Shown one piece after another: positions 59,837-64,000 of a stretch of DNA of 64,000 nt. Below the pieces are notes generated by a model, which did not search any database, was not told where the DNA came from, and was given only the letters and a program-made list of their open reading frames with translations. The translations under genes were made by a program, and so were the position numbers. The first letter of the stretch is position 1; every line of letters begins with the position of its first letter. The DNA comes from Bacillus infantis (GTDB lineage Bacteria > Bacillota > Bacilli > Bacillales > Cytobacillaceae): positions 186,001 through 250,000 of the forward strand of contig NZ_JAIVAP010000005.1 of assembly GCF_020171945.1 (NCBI RefSeq). The letters are read 5' to 3'.

Positions 59837-61294
59837 TTGACAACTTTTTCGGATTTTAATTTAAGTAAAGAGCTTGAAAAAGCAGTTTCCAATATGGGCT
59901 TTGAAGAGCCGACCCCTATCCAGGCACAGGCCATTCCAATCGGGCTGAGCGGAAAGGATATGATTGGCCAGGCGCAGACCGGTACAGGTAAAACCACAGC
60001 TTTCGGCATTCCGCTTCTCGAAAAGATTGACATAAATGAAGGGATTCAAGGCCTTGTGCTGGCGCCTACCCGCGAGCTTGCCGTACAGGTGGCTGAAGAA
60101 CTGAACCGGATTGGACAGGTGAAAGGCGTCAGGACTCTGCCGATTTACGGGGGCCAGGACATTTCCAGACAGATCCGCGCTTTGAAGAAAGACCGGGGAC
60201 CTCATATTATTGCAGCTACTCCGGGAAGGCTGATTGACCATATCGAAAGAAAGACAATCCGCCTGAATAAAATTAAGCTGGCTGTCCTTGATGAAGCTGA
60301 TGAAATGCTGAATATGGGCTTTATTGAGGATATTGAACGCATCCTGAGCGAAGTTCCTGAACAGCGCCAGACGCTGCTGTTTTCAGCGACAATGCCAAGG
60401 CGCATTCAATCTTTAGCAGAGAGGTTCATGACAGAACCGGAAATGGTTCAGATTAAAGCTAAAGAACTTACTGTAAAAAATATTGAGCAGCATTATATGG
60501 AAGTGCATGAAAAGCAGAAATTCGATGTGCTCTGCAGCCTGCTCGACATCCAGTCCCCGGAACTGGCTATTGTGTTCGGGCGCACCAAGAAGCGTGTGGA
60601 CGAAGTGGTTGAAGGGCTTATTAAACGCGGCTATTCTGCTGAAGGAATCCATGGCGATGTTCCTCAGAATAAGCGGGATCAGGTAATCCGCCGCTTTAAG
60701 GAACAGACCATCGATATTATGGTAGCGACAGATGTGGCTGCAAGGGGACTCGATATCAGCGGAGTGTCCCATGTTTACAACTTTGATATCCCGCAGGATC
60801 CGGAAAGCTATGTACACCGCATCGGGCGGACTGGCCGTGCCGGAAAGAAGGGGCTTGCTGTAACATTTGTTTCTCCTCGTGAAATTGATCATCTGAAGCT
60901 CATTGAGCGGGTAACGAAAACAAAAATGGCAAAGATGCCGATTCCGACTTTCAGGGATGTTATTGCAGGCAGCCAGCAGGCAACCATTAATAAAATGATG
61001 AAGGTCATCGAAAACGAAGAATTCAATGAATATAAAAGATCGGCAGAAAATCTCCTTGAGGAAACAGATTCAGTCACCTTGCTTGCTGCTGCACTTAAGC
61101 TGCTGACAAAAGAACCGGATATAACACCAGTTAAGCTAACAGCTGTAGAGCCGATCCGCTCAAGGAAGCCGAAGCCGAAGTTTGACCGCGACAGAAGCCG
61201 CCGCAGTGACAGAAGCAGGAGCGGCGCAGGCGCACGCGACCGCAGAAGAGGCAGAAGCGGAAAATCAGGTTTTACTCCTAACTCAAAGGGGTAA
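59837..61294 (+). CDS. cshA: DEAD-box RNA helicase CshA
   Basis: The 485-residue helicase carries all motifs: Q motif [32 protein letters not shown], and [10 protein letters not shown]-terminal Arg/Ser-rich tail (about residues 440-485) replaces the usual RNA-binding extension. Start is TTG 59837 behind AAGGAGG. CshA unwinds mRNA with the degradosome and during cold adaptation, which fits its place between two cold-shock genes. Confidence 0.95.
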   Translation: MTTFSDFNLSKELEKAVSNMGFEEPTPIQAQAIPIGLSGKDMIGQAQTGTGKTTAFGIPLLEKIDINEGIQGLVLAPTRELAVQVAEELNRIGQVKGVRTLPIYGGQDISRQIRALKKDRGPHIIAATPGRLIDHIERKTIRLNKIKLAVLDEADEMLNMGFIEDIERILSEVPEQRQTLLFSATMPRRIQSLAERFMTEPEMVQIKAKELTVKNIEQHYMEVHEKQKFDVLCSLLDIQSPELAIVFGRTKKRVDEVVEGLIKRGYSAEGIHGDVPQNKRDQVIRRFKEQTIDIMVATDVAARGLDISGVSHVYNFDIPQDPESYVHRIGRTGRAGKKGLAVTFVSPREIDHLKLIERVTKTKMAKMPIPTFRDVIAGSQQATINKMMKVIENEEFNEYKRSAENLLEETDSVTLLAAALKLLTKEPDITPVKLTAVEPIRSRKPKPKFDRDRSRRSDRSRSGAGARDRRRGRSGKSGFTPNSKG

Positions 61295-61450
61295 TAGTTC
61301 ATTGAGGGCAGTTTATGGATTTTATAAGAGGATGGGTTATCTTTCCTGAAAAATTTTTAAAAAATGATTATAAAATCTGTAAAACTTACCCATATTAATA
61401 TAGCGGGGCATCGCCCCAAAGATTTTGTTGAAATTTAGGAGGAAATGTAC

Positions 61451-61651
61451 ATGGCTACAGGTAAAGTAAAATGGTTCAATGCAGAAAAAGGTTTTGGATT
61501 CATCGAAGTTGAAGGTGGAGAAGACGTATTCGTTCATTTCTCTGCAATCCAGTCTGAAGGCTTCAAAAGCCTTGATGAAGGTCAGGAAGTTGAATTTGAC
61601 ATTGAAGAAGGCCAGCGTGGACCGCAGGCTGTTAATGTGACGAAACTATAA
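61451..61651 (+). CDS. Cold-shock protein, copy 2
   Basis: The 66-residue protein (start [14 protein letters not shown]) has the same RNP motifs as copy 1, with a more acidic C-terminal half. ATG 61451 follows AGGAGG; the in-frame start six bases earlier overlaps the site. A GGGGC/GCCCC hairpin lies in its leader at 61405-61417. A single gene separates it from copy 1, so they are probably old tandem duplicates. Confidence 0.95.
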   Translation: MATGKVKWFNAEKGFGFIEVEGGEDVFVHFSAIQSEGFKSLDEGQEVEFDIEEGQRGPQAVNVTKL

Positions 61652-61667
61652 TATTCACTTCATATGA

Positions 61668-61700
61668 TGAAGAGTCTCCTAGCGGGGCTCTTCTTTGCTT
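61668..61700 (+). terminator. Terminator after csp copy 2
   Basis: AAGAGTC and GGCTCTT form a stem with one G-T pair, followed by CTTTGCTTT. Confidence 0.65.
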
Positions 61701-61719
61701 TATAAAGGAGGAATGAGGT

Positions 61720-62217
61720 TTGCTTATAACCGCCATATCAGATACCCATATGCCAAAAAGGGGAAGGGGCCTGCCCAGGTTTCTCACTGAATATCTTGAA
61801 ATTTCGGATGTTATCATTCATGCCGGTGATTGGCAGGACTTGTCTGTTTACAGGGAACTCTCATCCTTCGGGAAGCTTGAAGGGGTTTTTGGAAATACAG
61901 ATAGCGGAGAGCTCAAGGAAATGCTGAAGGATAAGCTTATCCTTGATATTAATGGTTTTAAAATCGGTGTTGTGCATGGGCATGGAAAAGGGAAGACGAC
62001 TGAAAAGAGGGCGCTTGAAGCTTTTGCAGCTGACAAACTGGACTGTCTAATCTTCGGCCACTCCCATATACCGGTCTTGAAAAAGGAAAACGGCACCCTT
62101 ATCATAAATCCAGGTTCTCCAACTGATAAAAGGAGGCAGCAGCGGTTTTCTTTTGCTGTAATCAGGGCAGAGGAAGAGCTTTCAGCAGAGATTGTTTATT
62201 TTGATAAAGAATCTTAA
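61720..62217 (+). CDS. YfcE/MJ0936-family metallophosphoesterase
   Basis: The 165-residue protein has the five phosphoesterase motifs: SDTHMP, HAGDW, GNTD, VHGHG and GHSHIP. It fits the YfcE/YsnB phosphodiesterases. Start is TTG 61720 behind AAAGGAGG. Physiological substrate unknown. In B. subtilis a relative lies near racE-rph; here the neighbours differ. Confidence 0.9.
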   Translation: MLITAISDTHMPKRGRGLPRFLTEYLEISDVIIHAGDWQDLSVYRELSSFGKLEGVFGNTDSGELKEMLKDKLILDINGFKIGVVHGHGKGKTTEKRALEAFAADKLDCLIFGHSHIPVLKKENGTLIINPGSPTDKRRQQRFSFAVIRAEEELSAEIVYFDKES

Positions 62218-62250
62218 CAGGAAAAAGCAGGCCGCATTTGGTGCGTCCTG

Positions 62251-63075
62251 CTAATTGAGTTTCAGCTCATAATAATCCTGGGATTCAAGCGGTATAAATC
62301 CGCATGACGTATAAAGATTTAGGGCATTACTGTTTTCGGCGGCCACCTCCAGGAAAATATCCCTCCCTTGTTTCCTTTCCTGCCTGATAATTCTGCTTAA
62401 AACACTTCTTCCAATGCCGCGCCTCTGAAACTCAGGAAGGATCGCGAATCCATAAATCCAGCTCTCTTTGCCGTCTGTCTGTATCCTCACCTTACCTGCG
62501 GGAACTCCGTTATACTCAATGATGAATAAAGTCTGTCCATGATCGGCTGCTGTTTGTCCGTAAAACAGAGTTGCATCTTCTTCGGAAAGGCTGAAACAAA
62601 GAACATCCAGCAGGATGCAAATATTTGCATCTCCGGCAGACGCCTCTCTTATTTCGACCTCTTTTTTTTCAGATAGAATATCTGAGCGAGAATACTTCAT
62701 CTGATGCTCGGTGAAAGAGTACTTACAAGGAAGCGATTTGAAAAGCTGTTTGGCAGCATAGGACTCTGCGGGAGCATTTAACAGTATTTCAGAAGCGTTT
62801 GCCAATTGTTTTTCAGCCTGCCTTAAGAGGGCTGAAAATATTCCCTTCTGCCGATGTTCTGGATGAACCATTCCGCATACCTCCATTTTAGCTCCGAAAG
62901 GATACAGAGCCAAAAAACCTGTCAATCTTCCATCCTGATATGTGAAGAAGTCTGTCTTTGATTCGATATTCCTTGATTTCAGCATATCCCAATTAAGTTT
63001 TAGCCTGAAATTTTCATGTTTTTCGCAAATATCCTGAAGTTCCTTAATTTCTTTCAGCTGTCTTACTGTCAGCAT
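62251..63075 (-). CDS. Tandem GNAT-domain acetyltransferase
   Basis: The 274-residue protein has two GNAT domains, each with a CoA-binding motif A: VHPEHRQKGIFSALL (about residue 77) and ILPEFQRRGIGRSVL (about 210). The second keeps LYTSCGF near its end and is likely the active one. ATG 63075 follows GGGGGGAAAG; a start 15 bases upstream overlaps that site. Substrate unknown. Confidence 0.86.
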   Translation of the reverse strand: MLTVRQLKEIKELQDICEKHENFRLKLNWDMLKSRNIESKTDFFTYQDGRLTGFLALYPFGAKMEVCGMVHPEHRQKGIFSALLRQAEKQLANASEILLNAPAESYAAKQLFKSLPCKYSFTEHQMKYSRSDILSEKKEVEIREASAGDANICILLDVLCFSLSEEDATLFYGQTAADHGQTLFIIEYNGVPAGKVRIQTDGKESWIYGFAILPEFQRRGIGRSVLSRIIRQERKQGRDIFLEVAAENSNALNLYTSCGFIPLESQDYYELKLN

Positions 63076-63239
63076 CGCTTTCCCCCCCAATCCCGTATAT
63101 ATCTATATTAGCCTGAAGGAGGGGGAAGAGGAATACATAATTGCAAACCATCAGAATTATTCAATTAGTGGCATTTAATTGTGTAGTTCACCTGGAATGG
63201 TTATGATAAGTAGAGTAATGATTCCGGAGGTGTTGGATA

Positions 63240-63644
63240 ATGAAAAGTTTTACAGTAGAATTTCACAAAGAAGATCAAGTAGAAGCAATGAAGGTTAATA
63301 AGCTGAATGAAGAGGATTTCAATTTTGCCACTGAAGGCGGAACCAGGCATCTTTTTGAGCTTGATACAAACGTAGGCTTTTTTATTTACTTTGATGCGAT
63401 CAGCAAAGAGGGGACAGAGTCATATCTGGTTCTCCATTATGAAGAAGAAAATGAAGAGCCAAGTGCCTGTTATTCGTTTGAACTGAAGGATTTCTACCAA
63501 TTTGCTGCACTTCAGTTGAACGATCTTGAGTTTAGTGAAGAAGCAGGGGAAGAGGAAGAGGAAGAGGAAGTGTACGGACCTATCCATCATCTTGCTCATC
63601 TTATGTATCATATTATTGAAGAAGGCCGGAAAATCGAGGAATAG
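63240..63644 (+). CDS. Acidic conserved protein of unknown function
   Basis: The 134-residue protein is very acidic and contains a run of nine Glu with one Gly (EEAGEEEEEEE, about residues 101-111) near a His-rich HHLAHLMYHII end. It has no membrane segment. ATG 63240 follows GGAGGTG. I do not recognise the family; the Glu/His mixture could bind metal, but this is a guess. Confidence 0.65.
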   Translation: MKSFTVEFHKEDQVEAMKVNKLNEEDFNFATEGGTRHLFELDTNVGFFIYFDAISKEGTESYLVLHYEEENEEPSACYSFELKDFYQFAALQLNDLEFSEEAGEEEEEEEVYGPIHHLAHLMYHIIEEGRKIEE

Positions 63645-63674
63645 AAAAAAGAGCAGCTCGCTGCTCTTTTTTTT
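63645..63674 (+). terminator. Bidirectional terminator
   Basis: AAAAAAGAGCAG, CTCG loop, CTGCTCTTTTTTTT. It lies between convergent genes. Confidence 0.9.
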
Positions 63675-63702
63675 GCTTAGAATGCTGGTGCACAGAAAGC
63701 TG

Positions 63703-63984
63703 TTATGCAGGAAGGTTCGCCTTACAGTAGCTTTCCACCATCTTTTCCTCTTCTTCATCCAGTGCAAAATCGAGAGCCTTTTCATCAGAAAAAAAGAAGT
63801 GGTAATTGAGGATTTTTGAACCTGTCTCATCTTTGTAAAAAAGGACACGCAGGCTCAGCCCTTCCTCGGAGTATAATTCATCATCTTCCGGAACTTCTAT
63901 GTCTAAGAGGAACTCATACCTCTGCCCTTCCAGTATCCCTGTAGGATCAATGATTTCTTCAATCAAATGTCCTGTAATTTCCAT
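63703..63984 (-). CDS. DUF6509-like small acidic protein
   Basis: The 93-residue protein has the pattern EEIxDPTGILxGxRYEFLLDIEVPEDDELYSEEGL of a small Bacillus family that I associate with DUF6509. It is acidic, cytosolic and of unknown function. ATG 63984 follows AGAGGATGATATAG, at the right edge of the window, so any upstream signals are not visible. Confidence 0.72.
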   Translation of the reverse strand: MEITGHLIEEIIDPTGILEGQRYEFLLDIEVPEDDELYSEEGLSLRVLFYKDETGSKILNYHFFFSDEKALDFALDEEEEKMVESYCKANLPA

Positions 63985-64000
63985 CTATATCATCCTCTCT

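Overview
The window looks like a chromosomal segment from a spore-forming member of the Bacillaceae (Bacillus sensu lato). It is not B. subtilis itself, but gene order is shared with it over long stretches. Supporting signs are strong GGAGG-type ribosome binding sites, frequent TTG/GTG starts, and sporulation genes (spo0M, yodL, yuzF, small coat/heat-shock-like proteins, the ku/ligD pair). It also carries FMN and ZTP riboswitches and candidate sigma-54, sigma-W and sigma-G promoters. No phage, insertion sequence, integrase, rRNA or CRISPR array was seen.

Bases 1-10.4 kb hold the start of a lipoprotein gene, yuzF and a beta-lysine (kam/abl) catabolic locus: aminotransferase yodT, CoA-transferase subunits yodS/yodR, deacylase yodQ, an aldehyde dehydrogenase, beta-lysine acetyltransferase yodP/ablB, a sigma-54 activator (KamR type) and lysine 2,3-aminomutase kamA with yokU. 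A near-perfect -24/-12 promoter lies directly before kamA. Bases 10.4-20.4 kb continue the B. subtilis order (yozE, yodN, yozD ... yodL, deoD, yodJ, ctpA), with yppC, spo0M and a glycerophosphodiesterase inserted. Two tiny reverse-strand genes lie behind a candidate sigma-G promoter at 16.2-16.5 kb.

Bases 20.4-36.6 kb are mixed housekeeping and accessory genes: an LCP protein, a COG0523 GTPase with a MarR regulator, a lipoprotein/response-regulator/kinase operon, a CAP-domain secreted protein, two Hsp20-like genes, an SDR-fold protein lacking the usual catalytic residues, an HD-GYP protein and an MscS channel. Bases 36.6-44.9 kb carry a GNAT gene whose leader contains a tRNA-like fold and a long hairpin. 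After it come an amidohydrolase, DedA, uppP, a DUF4870 gene behind a perfect sigma-W promoter, a patatin, a Csp-type copper storage protein, a ResA-like thioredoxin and EcsC.

Bases 44.9-50.3 kb hold the FMN-riboswitch-controlled ribDE(BA)H operon and a purine permease. Bases 50.3-64 kb contain two nearly identical 141-bp repeats, a YuxH-like EAL-HDOD protein, a Listeria-type dapF, ligD/ku (spore NHEJ), a PAP2 phosphatase, an orphan promoter-terminator unit, a ZTP-riboswitch-controlled folD paralogue, a csp-cshA-csp cluster and small conserved genes.

The least explained features are the tRNA-like leader at 37.25-37.36 kb, the orphan transcript unit at 57.49-57.97 kb, the tandem hairpin array at 41.77-41.92 kb, the 141-bp repeats, and the hidden small genes at 16.2-16.5 kb.
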